Of a stretch of 64,000 nt of DNA, positions 51,828 through 61,342 are shown one piece after another (position 1 is the stretch's first letter; each line of letters begins with the position of its first letter). Made by a program: the position numbers and the translations under genes. The notes under the pieces were generated by a model. That model worked only from the letters and a program-made list of their open reading frames with translations, was not told the origin of the DNA and did not search any database. The DNA comes from Xaviernesmea rhizosphaerae (GTDB taxonomy: Bacteria; Pseudomonadota; Alphaproteobacteria; Rhizobiales; Rhizobiaceae), in contig NZ_MKIO01000026.1 of NCBI RefSeq assembly GCF_001938945.1, positions 1-64,000 on the forward strand, in the 5' to 3' direction.

Positions 51828-52568
51828 ATGAGTCTGGATTCGCATCATCGGCACACCAGCATGACGCGGCGGTCTCGTCATAGGGCGATTTACGGAAAGT
51901 TGAAGGCGGATCTTGTCAGCTGCCGCCTGCGCCCAAGCCAACACCTCTCCATTGCTCGCCTTTCTCTGGCCTTTCGATCGAGCAACACACCTGTTCGCGA
52001 GGCGCTGATCCGACTTCACGCGGAGCGGCTGGTTGCGGTCGACACGGAGGGCGGTTTCCGGGTCCGTGATCTTCATCTTGGCGAGATGCGTGACCTGTTG
52101 ATGTTAGCGCGCTTAATCATTCCTCGCTGTCTTAGCGGGACCAGGCGCGGGTTTCCGTTTGATCGTATCAGTGCTCCTGCTGCCTTGGCGCAAAAATCGA
52201 GATATCGGGCATCAAGGGTGCTGCAGGCGCAGTCGGCCGAAACCGCCTTCTTCATCGAGCGAATTTATTCGGGAGTGGCGGAAATGTCGGCCAACGAAGA
52301 AATCGCTGCAATTGTTGAGAACATTTGCGATCGCACGCATTTCGTCCGCACACACGATATCCAGGCGATACGCCGGGGAAAATGGCTTGCGGATGAGTTG
52401 CACGAAATCGTTGCAGCCCTTAGTCGTGGTGATCACGATGATGCTGCAAGCAGAATTGACCGGTTCTTGCAAATGCAGATTGATCGCCTTCCCGAGGTTT
52501 TGCCGAAAGCGCTGGCGGCGATCTTCTTGGCCGAATGTAATTCAACTTGCTCGGATTATGAGCCATAG
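51828..52568 (+). CDS. GntR-family-like regulator, C-terminal domain diverged
   Basis: A 246-residue protein. The N-terminal winged helix is of GntR type: YGKLKADLVSCRLRPSQHLS, IARLSLAFRSSNTPVREALI and RLHAERLVAVDTEGGFRVRD. The remainder has FCD-like helices, but the region around 95-130 (CLSGTRRGFPFDRISAPAAL) lacks the usual FCD pattern and may contain a compensated frameshift. It starts two bases after virD4 and may be transcribed with it. An ATG at residue 12 is an alternative start. Confidence 0.65.
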   Translation: MSLDSHHRHTSMTRRSRHRAIYGKLKADLVSCRLRPSQHLSIARLSLAFRSSNTPVREALIRLHAERLVAVDTEGGFRVRDLHLGEMRDLLMLARLIIPRCLSGTRRGFPFDRISAPAALAQKSRYRASRVLQAQSAETAFFIERIYSGVAEMSANEEIAAIVENICDRTHFVRTHDIQAIRRGKWLADELHEIVAALSRGDHDDAASRIDRFLQMQIDRLPEVLPKALAAIFLAECNSTCSDYEP

Positions 52569-52639
52569 GCAGCCATCGACGACTTCTCGAGCCAATCGAT
52601 AATATGCCGCCAGCCGAAGCTGAAGAGCGGTATTACGCC

Positions 52640-53149
52640 ATACTGGACGAAACAGCCATAGCCGCATAACTCAAACCAAATGGCCTCCGGCAAACCCGGC
52701 TCGGTTCAGAGCCTCTCATCGCGAAAGTTCCTCACGGTCACTGGAAGACGCTGACCTTTCTGGCCGGTTTGCGCCGCGACAGCATCGTTGCCCCCTTCGT
52801 CCTCGATGGCCCCATCAATGGCGTCGCCTTTAAAGCATGGGTCCGGCAATGCCTGGTGCCAACTCTGAAAGCCGGCGATATCGTCATCCTCGACAATCTG
52901 GGAAGCCACAAAGGAAAACCGGCCCGAGATGCGATCCGGGATGCCGGCGCGCACCTCTTCTTCCTGCCGCCATACAGTCCCGACCTCAATCCCATCGAGA
53001 TGATGTTCGCAAAACTCAAGACACTCGTCAGAAAGGCGGATGAAAGAACCGTCGAAACAACATGGAGACGCATCGGAGAACTCCTGAAGGCTTTCAGCCC
53101 CCAAGAGTGCTCCAACTACCTCAGACATGCGGGGTACGGTTCAAACTAA
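52640..53149 (+). pseudogene. IS630-family transposase, 3' part
   Basis: From about 52715 an intact frame reads [40 protein letters not shown] (second catalytic Asp) and [20 protein letters not shown] (catalytic Glu). It ends [19 protein letters not shown] at 53149. Upstream, ILDETAIAA followed by stop codons is a decayed first-Asp region. The N-terminal helix-turn-helix is missing. No terminal repeats were found. Confidence 0.7.
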
Positions 53150-53446
53150 AACTGACAGACTCTAGGCGGCTGGTCCTCATGCAGCTACGCGACCATGCGG
53201 TAGCGTATCTCGACCTAGCTGTTGGACGCTGACGAAACGAGGAGCGGGCCGAATACACTTACTCTGCGTGAATGTCAGTTTTGTCCAATCAGTCGTCGAA
53301 AGCGGACAGGCGGATCACGGCCCCACATGGGACAGCGCGCTGCCAAAAGCGAATGGCCACTTTTGGCGTATTCTTGCCGTCAATGTTGTAGCGGAGTTTT
53401 TCGGTAAGCCCAATCAAGCCTGGTCAATGTGTGAGGAAAACACCGC
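53150..53446. other. No gene seen
   Basis: Open frames here are short and unlike known families. The region separates the IS630 remnant from the convergent end of the amidase operon. Confidence 0.4.
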
Positions 53447-54817
53447 TTACCATCCGGCTTCTTGAACCGTCTCAATTGCGTTGCCGATCTCAAGCAGTTT
53501 GGCGTCCTGATAGGGCTTGCCAACGAGCTGGATGCCCATCGGCAGCCCGCTTGAGTGCCGGCCGCATGGAAGCGTAATCGCCGGGTTTCCGGTTAGATTG
53601 AAGATGCAGGTCAGGCGGGTAAGAGCATTGCCGACCAGTTCCTCGCCGGTTTCGTTCTCCACCGCCTTCTGACCCAGCCAAGGCGCGACGATCGGTGTCG
53701 TAGGGGTGATAAGAACGTCAACATGGCGCATTTTCGCAGCGAACTCCCGTCTTTTGAGCTCCATCAGCCGTAGGGATTGCACGTAATGTTCGGCCAGAAT
53801 GAACTGACCTTGCATCAAGCCGCGCCGGATGTCGTCTCCATAAAGGTGCGCTTCGGCGCCCATGCGAGGTCCATGCCATGACGAAGCTTCCGCGAGCTGA
53901 ATGGCCAGTGACGCCGAACGTACATCGCCCATATCGGGTGTATCCAGCTCAACGAGAACGGCGCCGAGCCGCTGGCATTGCGTCATAACCGCTTCGGTCG
54001 CTGCGCGGATTTCCGGATCCAGCCCCTCGAAGAAGTGCCGACGCATGACCCCGATTTTCAGGCCCAGCAATATAGCTTCACGCCTTCTGAGAAGCCTTTC
54101 CTCGAGAGGCGAAACCGGATAGCCCTGATCCGTATCGACCCAGGCTGCAAGAACTTCAAGAATTGGCGCGGCATCAACACAGCTGCGCGTGATGATGCCG
54201 ATATGATCGAGGGTCCAGCAAAACGGGATCATTCCCTCTGTCTTTATCAGTTCGTAGGTTGGTTTGAAGCCGACGAGGCCGCAGAGCGCGGCTGGAACCC
54301 GGATTGATCCGCCGGTATCCGAGCCAATCGAGAAAGCGGCCGAACCGGTAGCGACGCTGACTGCCGATCCGCTGCTCGATCCGCCTGCAATCCGACTCCC
54401 ATCATACGGGTTGGGTGGCGTGCCGTAGGTCTCGTTGACGCCGGTAATACCATAGCAGAATTCGTGCAGGTTGGTTTTGCCAACCAGGATTGCGCCCGCT
54501 TTCCGAAGCATGGCGACCACTGTCGCGTCTTGATCGGGCACGTGAGCTGCGAGAGACCGTGAGCCTCCTGTGGTCAGAATGCCTTTGGTCTTGAACACGT
54601 CCTTGCAGGAATAGGGGACACCTGCAAGCGGCAGGTTGCGGGTCGTGCTCTCATCTGCGGGTATGCTGTCCGCTTCCTTTTCTAGGATCGTAATGTAGGC
54701 CCTTGTCGTGTCGTTAAGGTCGCGCGCCCGAGCGCGACACCGGCCGATGGTTTTCGCTGTCGCCGTGCTGGAGGTGGCACGAAGTGCGCGGATGGAGGCA
54801 AACTCGCTCTTAGTCAT
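53447..54817 (-). CDS. Amidase-signature-family hydrolase
   Basis: A 456-residue amidase starting MTKSEFASIRALRATSSTAT. The Ser-cisSer-Lys triad fits family spacing: Lys72 (GVPYSCKDVF), Ser147 (AGGSSSGSAV) and Ser171 (IGSDTGGSIR). The C terminus VGKPYQDAKLLEIGNAIE is typical. It hydrolyses an amide to acid and ammonia or amine. Being last in an operon with a polyamine-type importer and an AtzG-like small protein suggests it acts on the imported compound. The start overlaps the small gene by eight bases; the longer open frame upstream is that gene in another frame. Confidence 0.88.
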   Translation of the reverse strand: MTKSEFASIRALRATSSTATAKTIGRCRARARDLNDTTRAYITILEKEADSIPADESTTRNLPLAGVPYSCKDVFKTKGILTTGGSRSLAAHVPDQDATVVAMLRKAGAILVGKTNLHEFCYGITGVNETYGTPPNPYDGSRIAGGSSSGSAVSVATGSAAFSIGSDTGGSIRVPAALCGLVGFKPTYELIKTEGMIPFCWTLDHIGIITRSCVDAAPILEVLAAWVDTDQGYPVSPLEERLLRRREAILLGLKIGVMRRHFFEGLDPEIRAATEAVMTQCQRLGAVLVELDTPDMGDVRSASLAIQLAEASSWHGPRMGAEAHLYGDDIRRGLMQGQFILAEHYVQSLRLMELKRREFAAKMRHVDVLITPTTPIVAPWLGQKAVENETGEELVGNALTRLTCIFNLTGNPAITLPCGRHSSGLPMGIQLVGKPYQDAKLLEIGNAIETVQEAGW

Positions 54818-55034
54818 CGAGTCCGCTCGGAATACAGAAACGGGGCGGGGGCGGAATGTCGCCGAGGTCACGATGCCCGAGCTTTCGTAACGCATCGAAA
54901 TGCTCCGCTGCTCCGGTAACGGCTCCACTTCCATCCGATGAGCCGACGGTATCGAGATAGCGAAGCGACCATGGAAAACTGGCGAGACCGGCAACGATGT
55001 CTGCCAGGTAATCGCAATGCAGACCCTTAGTCAT
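54810..55034 (-). CDS. Small AtzG-like partner of the amidase (tentative)
   Basis: A 74-residue protein between the permease and amidase genes: MTKGLHCDYLADIVAGLASF, then AAEHFDALRKLGHRDLGDIP. In size, position and helical character it resembles DUF4089/AtzG proteins, which stabilise amidases such as AtzE, or GatC-like subunits. Sequence evidence alone is weak. It abuts the permease stop and overlaps the amidase start. Confidence 0.5.
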   Translation of the reverse strand: MTKGLHCDYLADIVAGLASFPWSLRYLDTVGSSDGSGAVTGAAEHFDALRKLGHRDLGDIPPPPRFCIPSGLDD

Positions 55035-55850
55035 TCATGCTTTCCTTTGTTGAAACAGGAGGCGTTCGACAATTTTGGCCAGGGCGACGACGCCCGACAT
55101 TGTGAGAACGAGAAGGCTGGCCACGACCAGAACGGCGGGGCTGAGTTGGTCACGGACCCCTGACCACATCTGCAGGGGAATCGTGCGCTGGTCGTATCCC
55201 GCGAGGAACAATGTCACGACGGCCTCATCGAAGGATGTCGCGAAAGCAAAGAGCGCGCCGGCGAGAATGCCCTGTGACATCAGGGGGAGCGTCACGCGAA
55301 TGAAGGCGCGGATCGGACATGCCCCGAGTGTCGCGGCGGCCTGAAGGAGTCGCGCATCGAAGGCCTTCAGAGTGCTGCTCACCGTGACGACGACGAAGGG
55401 CGATGCGAGCACGATATGCGCGAGCACAATCCCGACCAGCGATTGTGTAAGCCCGAGCTCAGCGAAGAAAAGATAGGTGCCGGTCGCAACGATGATCACT
55501 GGGATGATCAGAGGGGAGCTTATGACCAACGCAACAGCAGTGCGCTGACGCCCCGAAAGACGCCGCAGACCCATTGCTGCGCAGGTGCCTAAGACCGTCG
55601 CGGCAGGGGTGACGATTGCCGCGATGGTCACACTGTTGCGAAGAGCCATCCGCCACTGCGCGCTCTCCGCGACTTCCCTGTACCAGCGCAAAGACCATCC
55701 TTGGGGATCAAGCAGGATCATCTTACGGGTAAACGAAAAATATGGCTCGGGATTGAAGGAGAGGGGAATGATGACGAAAATCGGGAGGAGAAGAAAGACT
55801 GCAACCAGGACAGCGATGAGGCCGAAAACGCGATCGGGGTGGCTTCTCAT
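55035..55850 (-). CDS. Polyamine-type ABC transporter permease (PotC-like)
   Basis: A 271-residue permease starting MRSHPDRVFGLIAVLVAVFL, with six hydrophobic segments and the family EAA loop (RLLQAAATLGACPIRAFIRV). It starts within the stop of the upstream permease (ATGA), so the two are co-translated and form the heterodimeric channel. Confidence 0.88.
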   Translation of the reverse strand: MRSHPDRVFGLIAVLVAVFLLLPIFVIIPLSFNPEPYFSFTRKMILLDPQGWSLRWYREVAESAQWRMALRNSVTIAAIVTPAATVLGTCAAMGLRRLSGRQRTAVALVISSPLIIPVIIVATGTYLFFAELGLTQSLVGIVLAHIVLASPFVVVTVSSTLKAFDARLLQAAATLGACPIRAFIRVTLPLMSQGILAGALFAFATSFDEAVVTLFLAGYDQRTIPLQMWSGVRDQLSPAVLVVASLLVLTMSGVVALAKIVERLLFQQRKA

Positions 55851-57022
55851 GGCGTAATCCTCCCTTGTCCTGCGAAGCGCGACAGAAGGAGACACATCGC
55901 GGCGACAAGGGCCAGGAGAATGGTACCAAGCGCTGCCGCCAAACCCCAGTTGAGGCTGCTCTGGATGTGGAAAGCGATCTGATTGCTGATGAGCTGTCCG
56001 GTTCTGCCGCCTACCAGTGCTGGGGTCACGTAGTAGCCAAGTGAGAGAATGAAGACGAGCGATGCACCCGCGGCCACGCCCGGCATGGTCATCGGCAGGT
56101 AGATCCGCTGAAACACACGGATAGGGCTGCCGCCGAGACTCGCAGCTGCCTTTACGTACTGGCCAGGGATGCCGCGCATGACCGCCTGAAGTGGCAGCAC
56201 AAAGAACGGCAGAAGGACATAAACCATGGTGATGATCGTCCCGGAGAAATTATAGATCAGGGCAAAGCGATGGCGGTCTGCGATAATGCCCGCTGACACC
56301 AGCAGTTCGTTGATCACGCCCTGCCTCTGCAACAGGACAATCCAGGCGGTCGTTCTAACCAGAAGCGATGTCCAGAAAGGCAATAGGACGACGAAGAGCA
56401 GGACTGTTCGACGTTTCCCTTTTGCGGCGGCGAGGATATGGGCGAAGGGATAACCGAGCACAACGCAGATGCAGGTGACAATCGCGGCGACCAGGATCGT
56501 TCGCCCCAGAAGGCGAAGATAGATCCGTCGCCCTTCGTCCTGCCGATTGATGCTCCCATCAGGCATCCGATCGAGGTCTAGGGCATTGAGAAGATGGTCG
56601 GGCGTGATGACCTCTGTGGCCTGCTTCAAGACTTGCCAACTGACAGGGTCGCTCCATCGTGAATCGATGTCTTCCAATTTCGTGCCCTCGTCGCGAAGCC
56701 GGATGGCGGATCGTTCGATGAGGTCGCGAAAGCCATGTCGCTTGCGGTTCATGCGAAACGAAAGCTCGGCCACACGACCGCTTCTGTCGAGCGTGCGAAG
56801 ATCATCGGCTAAGGCCGCCAAGCTGGCGGCGGGCGGCAGCTTCCCTTCATCGGACCATAGGGCGAGGGATCTGGTCGTCGCCGGAAGAAGATCGGCGACT
56901 TCCGCGTCGTAAATGCCTTTCCAAAGCATGGTAGCGATCGGGACCACGAAGAGCACGGCTATGAATGACAGCAGCGGGACAACGAGCATCCAGCCTGATC
57001 GAAGGTGTGCAGTCTGTTTCAT
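55847..57022 (-). CDS. Polyamine-type ABC transporter permease (PotB-like)
   Basis: A 391-residue permease. After the first membrane helix (MLVVPLLSFIAVLFVVPIAT) there is a long insertion of about 130 residues (WSDEGKLPPAASLAALADDL) before the second helix (ILVAAIVTCICVVLGYPFAH), as in some rhizobial PotB proteins. The EAA loop is QYVKAAASLGGSPIRVFQRI. ATG overlaps the binding-protein stop. Confidence 0.87.
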   Translation of the reverse strand: MKQTAHLRSGWMLVVPLLSFIAVLFVVPIATMLWKGIYDAEVADLLPATTRSLALWSDEGKLPPAASLAALADDLRTLDRSGRVAELSFRMNRKRHGFRDLIERSAIRLRDEGTKLEDIDSRWSDPVSWQVLKQATEVITPDHLLNALDLDRMPDGSINRQDEGRRIYLRLLGRTILVAAIVTCICVVLGYPFAHILAAAKGKRRTVLLFVVLLPFWTSLLVRTTAWIVLLQRQGVINELLVSAGIIADRHRFALIYNFSGTIITMVYVLLPFFVLPLQAVMRGIPGQYVKAAASLGGSPIRVFQRIYLPMTMPGVAAGASLVFILSLGYYVTPALVGGRTGQLISNQIAFHIQSSLNWGLAAALGTILLALVAAMCLLLSRFAGQGRITP

Positions 57023-58092
57023 TGCGCAAGCCAAGCCGCGTAGCGTTCGTTTACGGCATCGCCGTGCTCCATCCACCATTTGGCGTCGAAGGCCAGGGCA
57101 TTCCGGAGATTTGCCTTCGCAGTCGGAAGACGGGCGGCGATAACAGGGTCAATCAGCGCCTCTGCCGAGCGGCGTACGGGACCATAAGCAATTAACCTGG
57201 CTTGGGCTGCCAGCGCCTCGGTCCCCGTCGCAAAGCGTACGAACCGATTGGCGGCGTCTTTGTCATGGGTGCCGCGGACGATGGCATAATAGTCGGCGTT
57301 CCAGATCTGTCGGTCCCAGAGAATGCGCAACGGCTTCCCATCGTCAGAGATGGCTCTCTGAATCCGACCATTGTAAGCGCTGGACATGGCAACTTCGCCA
57401 TCGACCAGCAACTGGATCATCTGCGCTCCCGTCTCCCAGAACACGGACTCCTCCTTGATCGTGTCGAGCTTGCGAAAAGCACGATCAAGGCCTTGCGGTG
57501 TCGAAAGCGCTTGATAGACAGCCGCGGGCTCGATTCCGTCGGCCATCAACGCCCATTCCAAGAGCGCGTTGGGGCGCTTGGGCAGGCCGCGTTTGCCGGG
57601 GAAGGACTTGAGATCGAAGAAGTCCTCGACCGTCTGTGGCTTGCGACTGTCCGTGAAGGCTTCGTCATTTATGGCGATGACGTTTGACCAGACCACGGAT
57701 CCAACGCCACAGGGATGGACGGAACCGGGCAAAAAGTCCTCTCGAGCCGCTGTTCCATCGGCTCCGGCAGGAAGCTCGCCGATGTCGATGCGCTCGAACA
57801 ATCCGTCGGCACAGCCGCGTTCGAGATCTTGCATCTCGACATCGATGACGTCCCAGCTGACACTGCCCGAGCGAACCTGTGCGACCAGTTCCGCAAGTCC
57901 GCCATTATAGTCGACGGACTTGATCTCGACGCCTGACTGGCGTGTGAACGGCTCATACTGGGCCTTTTGCTGGCTGGCCGTATATTGACCACCATAGGAA
58001 ACGATCGTCAGGGCATCCGCAGCTTGGACGGATGAAAGGCAAGCAGACAGGATCGCAACACTTGTTGCGCAAAGGAAACGGGACGCTGACAT
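57019..58092 (-). CDS. Polyamine-type ABC transporter substrate-binding protein
   Basis: A 357-residue exported protein (signal peptide FLCATSVAILSACLSSVQAA). PotD/spermidine-binding features: ALTIVSYGGQYTASQQKAQY, WDVIDVEMQDLERGCADGLF, VWSNVIAINDEAF, and VAMSSAYNGRIQRAI. The family binds polyamines but also opines, amino-acid amides and other cationic compounds. With the amidase in the same operon, an amide-containing ligand is likely. Confidence 0.88.
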   Translation of the reverse strand: MSASRFLCATSVAILSACLSSVQAADALTIVSYGGQYTASQQKAQYEPFTRQSGVEIKSVDYNGGLAELVAQVRSGSVSWDVIDVEMQDLERGCADGLFERIDIGELPAGADGTAAREDFLPGSVHPCGVGSVVWSNVIAINDEAFTDSRKPQTVEDFFDLKSFPGKRGLPKRPNALLEWALMADGIEPAAVYQALSTPQGLDRAFRKLDTIKEESVFWETGAQMIQLLVDGEVAMSSAYNGRIQRAISDDGKPLRILWDRQIWNADYYAIVRGTHDKDAANRFVRFATGTEALAAQARLIAYGPVRRSAEALIDPVIAARLPTAKANLRNALAFDAKWWMEHGDAVNERYAAWLAQ

Positions 58093-58107
58093 AAGCTGAT
58101 CCTTGAG

Positions 58108-59244
58108 TCAGGTGTTGGCGGAATGTTGATGGGCAGTATTGGGAAAAGCGCGGGCATCTTCGGTCCGCCACCCCAGCAGGATCGGTTCCCCGATGCGAGG
58201 AACTGGCCGCTGACCATCGTTAGCCTGCCGGGAGATGAGTTCCGTCGTGCTTCCAGTGATCTCAGCCCGGATGCGGATGCTGTCGCCGTGATAGGTGACC
58301 CCGGTGACGACGGCATCAATGCTGTTCGCCAGCTCCTGTTGACATGCCAGGAAATGCAGGCGTTCAGGGCGCACCATCACGCAGCAGTCCGCCCCTTTTG
58401 TCTCGATGCCGATGGGCACCGCCGATACGAAGCGGTCGCCGGGGATGACGAATCGGGCAAAAGGGCACAGGTCGACGGCCTTGGCCGGAATGCGGTTGTT
58501 CTCGCCGATGAAGGTCGCCACGAAGGCGCTTGCGGGTGCTTCGTACAACTCTCGTGGCGGCGCAATCTGGGAGATCCGACCGCTGTCGAAGACCGCGACA
58601 CGATCGGACAGGGCGATGGCCTCGCTTTGGTCGTGCGTGACGTAAATCACAGTCGGCCGCAGATCCCGATGCAGACGGGCGATTTCCTCCTGCATCTGCT
58701 CACGAAGCTGTTTGTCGAGCGCACCGAGCGGTTCGTCCATGAGGACGAGTTCCGGTCTAAAGATGAGCGCGCGCGCCACAGCGATCCGCTGCTGCTGGCC
58801 GCCCGACAATTGCGCGGGACGTCGGCTCTCAACCCCTGCCAGGCGCACGAGCTCGAGAGCCCAGGCCACGCGCCTTGCGATCTCGACCTGGTCATAGCCG
58901 CGCACTTGGAGCGGAAAGGCGAGGTTCTGCCCGACCGTCATGTGCGGAAACAGGGCGTAATGCTGGAACACCATCCCGATATTGCGCTTGTGCGGTGGCA
59001 GGCGGGATACGTCGCTGTCCCCGAAGCGGATTTCGCCTGAAGAGGGCAGTTCAAATCCCGCCAACATCATCAAGAGGCTCGTCTTGCCGGAGCCGGATGG
59101 ACCGAGGATCGTCAGGAATTCCCCTGCTGCGACAGAGAGGTCGATTCCTTTCACGACCGCTGTCTTGCCGTCGTAGGACTTCACGATGCTTCTCAGGGTT
59201 ACGGGCTTTGACGCGCTGTTTTCGGTGCTTGGTTGCGACATCAT
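58108..59244 (-). CDS. Polyamine-type ABC transporter ATPase (PotA-like)
   Basis: A 378-residue ATPase. Walker A GPSGSGKTS (near 48), signature LSGGQQQR (near 146), Walker B LVLMDEPLGALD (near 165), switch His VIYVTHDQSEA. A C-terminal TOBE domain (about 290-370) begins VMVRPERLHFLACQ. It energises the two permeases. Overlaps the regulator gene by four bases. Confidence 0.92.
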   Translation of the reverse strand: MMSQPSTENSASKPVTLRSIVKSYDGKTAVVKGIDLSVAAGEFLTILGPSGSGKTSLLMMLAGFELPSSGEIRFGDSDVSRLPPHKRNIGMVFQHYALFPHMTVGQNLAFPLQVRGYDQVEIARRVAWALELVRLAGVESRRPAQLSGGQQQRIAVARALIFRPELVLMDEPLGALDKQLREQMQEEIARLHRDLRPTVIYVTHDQSEAIALSDRVAVFDSGRISQIAPPRELYEAPASAFVATFIGENNRIPAKAVDLCPFARFVIPGDRFVSAVPIGIETKGADCCVMVRPERLHFLACQQELANSIDAVVTGVTYHGDSIRIRAEITGSTTELISRQANDGQRPVPRIGEPILLGWRTEDARAFPNTAHQHSANT

Positions 59245-59936
59245 GCGGTCGCCTCGGCGATTGTCAGGGCGCCACCCATCATGAAGCTCATGATCCGCGA
59301 GAGCGTTCGGGCAATGTGGTTACGGCGGATCAAGCCAACGGCACGGATGTCGTTCGCCCGCAGCGACACAATGATGTCCTGAACCTCCTCGAGCTGTGCT
59401 CTGGCCTCCATGGACCAGTCGAGATCAGGCAGGATCATGTAGTAGGAGCGGACTGTCTTGAAATAGAGGCTGTCTGTAACAAGCCGGTACTCGGAGTTGC
59501 CCGAAAGGCTCAGGAGCGCCTCTTGAAGGCGGTGGCTTGCCGCACAGAGAGCGGCATTGTCGGGCTCACAGGCCAGAGCCTGGCACTGCTGCAGCAACGC
59601 GTCCAATGTGGCCAGCACTGGAGCGAAGTCACTGACTGGATTCATGTCGCCCAGAAGTTCCGACAACCTGATGCGCAACGCGAATGCATCGCGCAGGGCC
59701 TTCAGATCGACCGTGGTCACGATGGAGCCGACATTCGGCTTGGTTTCAACCAGACCGTCAGCCTCAAGCATCTGCAAGACACGCCGGATGGGCGTGCGGC
59801 TCACCCCGTACTGGCGCGCGAGTTCCGTTTCGCTGAGCGCTGTTCCCGGCGGATAGTCCAGGAGGCAGATCCGGTCGCGCAAGGTCCGGTGTATGCTGCT
59901 GAATTTTACGCGCGGCGTTTCCCATTCATCATTCAT
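59241..59936 (-). CDS. GntR-family regulator of the amidase/transport operon
   Basis: A 231-residue regulator. The winged helix SIHRTLRDRICLLDYPPGTA, LSETELARQYGVSRTPIRRV and LQMLEADGLVETKPNVGSIV is followed by an FCD-type effector domain (ALRDAFALRIRLSELL). First gene of the operon and coupled to the ATPase gene, so it is probably an autoregulated repressor released by the transported compound. I used the ATG at 59936; a GTG at 59951 with AAAGGGAA upstream is also possible. Confidence 0.85.
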   Translation of the reverse strand: MNDEWETPRVKFSSIHRTLRDRICLLDYPPGTALSETELARQYGVSRTPIRRVLQMLEADGLVETKPNVGSIVTTVDLKALRDAFALRIRLSELLGDMNPVSDFAPVLATLDALLQQCQALACEPDNAALCAASHRLQEALLSLSGNSEYRLVTDSLYFKTVRSYYMILPDLDWSMEARAQLEEVQDIIVSLRANDIRAVGLIRRNHIARTLSRIMSFMMGGALTIAEATA

Positions 59937-59981
59937 GGAGATGACAGACACATGCGTTCCCTTTGTGATTTTCAAGCAAAT

Positions 59982-59999
59982 TACATATTAAAATATGTA
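59982..59999. promoter_or_regulatory. Probable GntR operator
   Basis: TACATAT-TAAA-ATATGTA is a perfect 7-base dyad in AT-rich sequence about 45 bases upstream of the regulator start. It fits a GntR/FCD binding site overlapping the operon promoter. Confidence 0.5.
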
Positions 60000-60234
60000 T
60001 TGTCAACTCCGACATACGCTCCGCTTAAGCCTGTATACCGGCAGCACTTTTCCATTCCAGGGACGGATCTGCGCAATCTACGCGCGAATGTATTTTGCAA
60101 TGCAAAAGAATGGAGGACACACTTGGCGGACAATGGCCGCCATTGCTCTCTGACGAGATCGGCAGCAGGTAGCGGCCACATCCAAATCCGAGAACAACTC
60201 AACTCGACCTCAACAGCGGCCGTGGAGAAAACCC

Positions 60235-61101
60235 ATGTCTTCAGAAAGGCAACTGGCGTCCGACCTGGGGGGAATCAAACATGATTTTGCCCCTACCTAT
60301 GACCAGGCATGGCCGCATGATTATCTGCAGGCACATCTGGGGCTGGACTACGTCATCCCGCAGAATGCAAAGCCGACCTTCGAGCGCCTTATCGCCGCCT
60401 GCATGAAGGCGAAGCGGAAAGACAGTCTCAAGATCGTCGATGTCGGTTGTTCCTATGGGATCAATGCCGCCCTGCTCAAATGCGCCATGACGCTGGACGA
60501 GCTTTATGCCGCGGCATCGCGATCCGGCACGCTTCGGCGCCGAAACATCGCCTCGCATCGCAGCTTCTTCGCAGAGCGCCTTCGCCGTCATGACCTGATC
60601 ATCGTCGGGATTGATCCGGCGGTCCGTGCTGCGGGCTATGCAAGGGAAACAGGACTTGTCGATGCCGTCATCACCGCCGATCTGGAGCAATGCGCATTGA
60701 ATGAGCGCGAGGTCGACCTGTTAGCCGACGTGGACCTGATCATCAGCACGGGCTGCGTCGGATACGTGACTGAGCGAAGCTTCGATCGTCTTTACGGCGC
60801 CGTTGCGCAATTCAGGCCCTGGGTCGCCTGTTTCGTCATGCATCCTTTTTCCTACGACAACATCGGAAACACGTTGTCTCGCTATCGTCTGGCGACGCGC
60901 GAGATCAAGAGCTGGTGCCAACGCCAGCGCCGCTTTTCGACGCTCAAGGAGAAGCGCGCAATCCTCGCAACGATGAAATCCTCAGGTGTGGACGACCGGC
61001 TCGAGCGGACGACGGGTTATGTCTATGCTTCGTTTCACCTGTCTATGCCCGAGGAGATGATGCCGAAAGAACTCGATGTCTGGGGCATCCAGTTTGCGTG
61101 A
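60235..61101 (+). CDS. Class I SAM-dependent methyltransferase-like protein
   Basis: A 288-residue soluble protein. KIVDVGCSYGINAALLK near residue 66-82 is SAM-binding motif I, IIVGIDPAVRAAGYARETGL (near 121) resembles motif II, and DLIISTGCVGYVTERSFDRL motif IV. No close named family is recognised. It is divergent from the amidase/transport operon with a 260-base gap containing the GntR dyad, so co-regulation is possible. The acceptor is unknown. Confidence 0.65.
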   Translation: MSSERQLASDLGGIKHDFAPTYDQAWPHDYLQAHLGLDYVIPQNAKPTFERLIAACMKAKRKDSLKIVDVGCSYGINAALLKCAMTLDELYAAASRSGTLRRRNIASHRSFFAERLRRHDLIIVGIDPAVRAAGYARETGLVDAVITADLEQCALNEREVDLLADVDLIISTGCVGYVTERSFDRLYGAVAQFRPWVACFVMHPFSYDNIGNTLSRYRLATREIKSWCQRQRRFSTLKEKRAILATMKSSGVDDRLERTTGYVYASFHLSMPEEMMPKELDVWGIQFA

Positions 61102-61120
61102 TTGCAGGTCGGGTCGCGTT

Positions 61121-61342
61121 TCAGGATTGGCCGACCGCCGGTTTAATCAGATCCGTCGGCGTAACCCCTAAAGCCTGCGCCAGCTCGAACAGGGTGACAA
61201 CAGTGGGGTTTCTTTTGCCCCGTTCCAGATCGCTCAGATATTGCTGACTTAGCCCAGACAGGTCTGCAACCTGTTCCTGGGTAAGACCCTTTTCCCGCCT
61301 CAAGCGTCCAAAGTTGTCGCCAACGATCCTGCGCATATCCAT
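61121..61342 (-). CDS. Small Xre-type HTH protein
   Basis: A 73-residue protein that is nearly all helix-turn-helix: FGRLRREKGLTQEQVADLSG, LSQQYLSDLERGKRNPTVVT and LFELAQALGVTPTDL. Such single-domain Cro/C1 proteins are autoregulators or antitoxin-like repressors. It lies convergent to the methyltransferase gene. Confidence 0.85.
   Translation of the reverse strand: MDMRRIVGDNFGRLRREKGLTQEQVADLSGLSQQYLSDLERGKRNPTVVTLFELAQALGVTPTDLIKPAVGQS

Noticed and set aside
18544..53149. The IS630 fragments at 18.6 kb and 52.7 kb as two halves of one element split by inversion
   Set aside because: Orientation fits an inversion, but both fragments contain a version of the first-Asp region (FIDETWAATN against ILDETAIAA), so they overlap and come from different elements.
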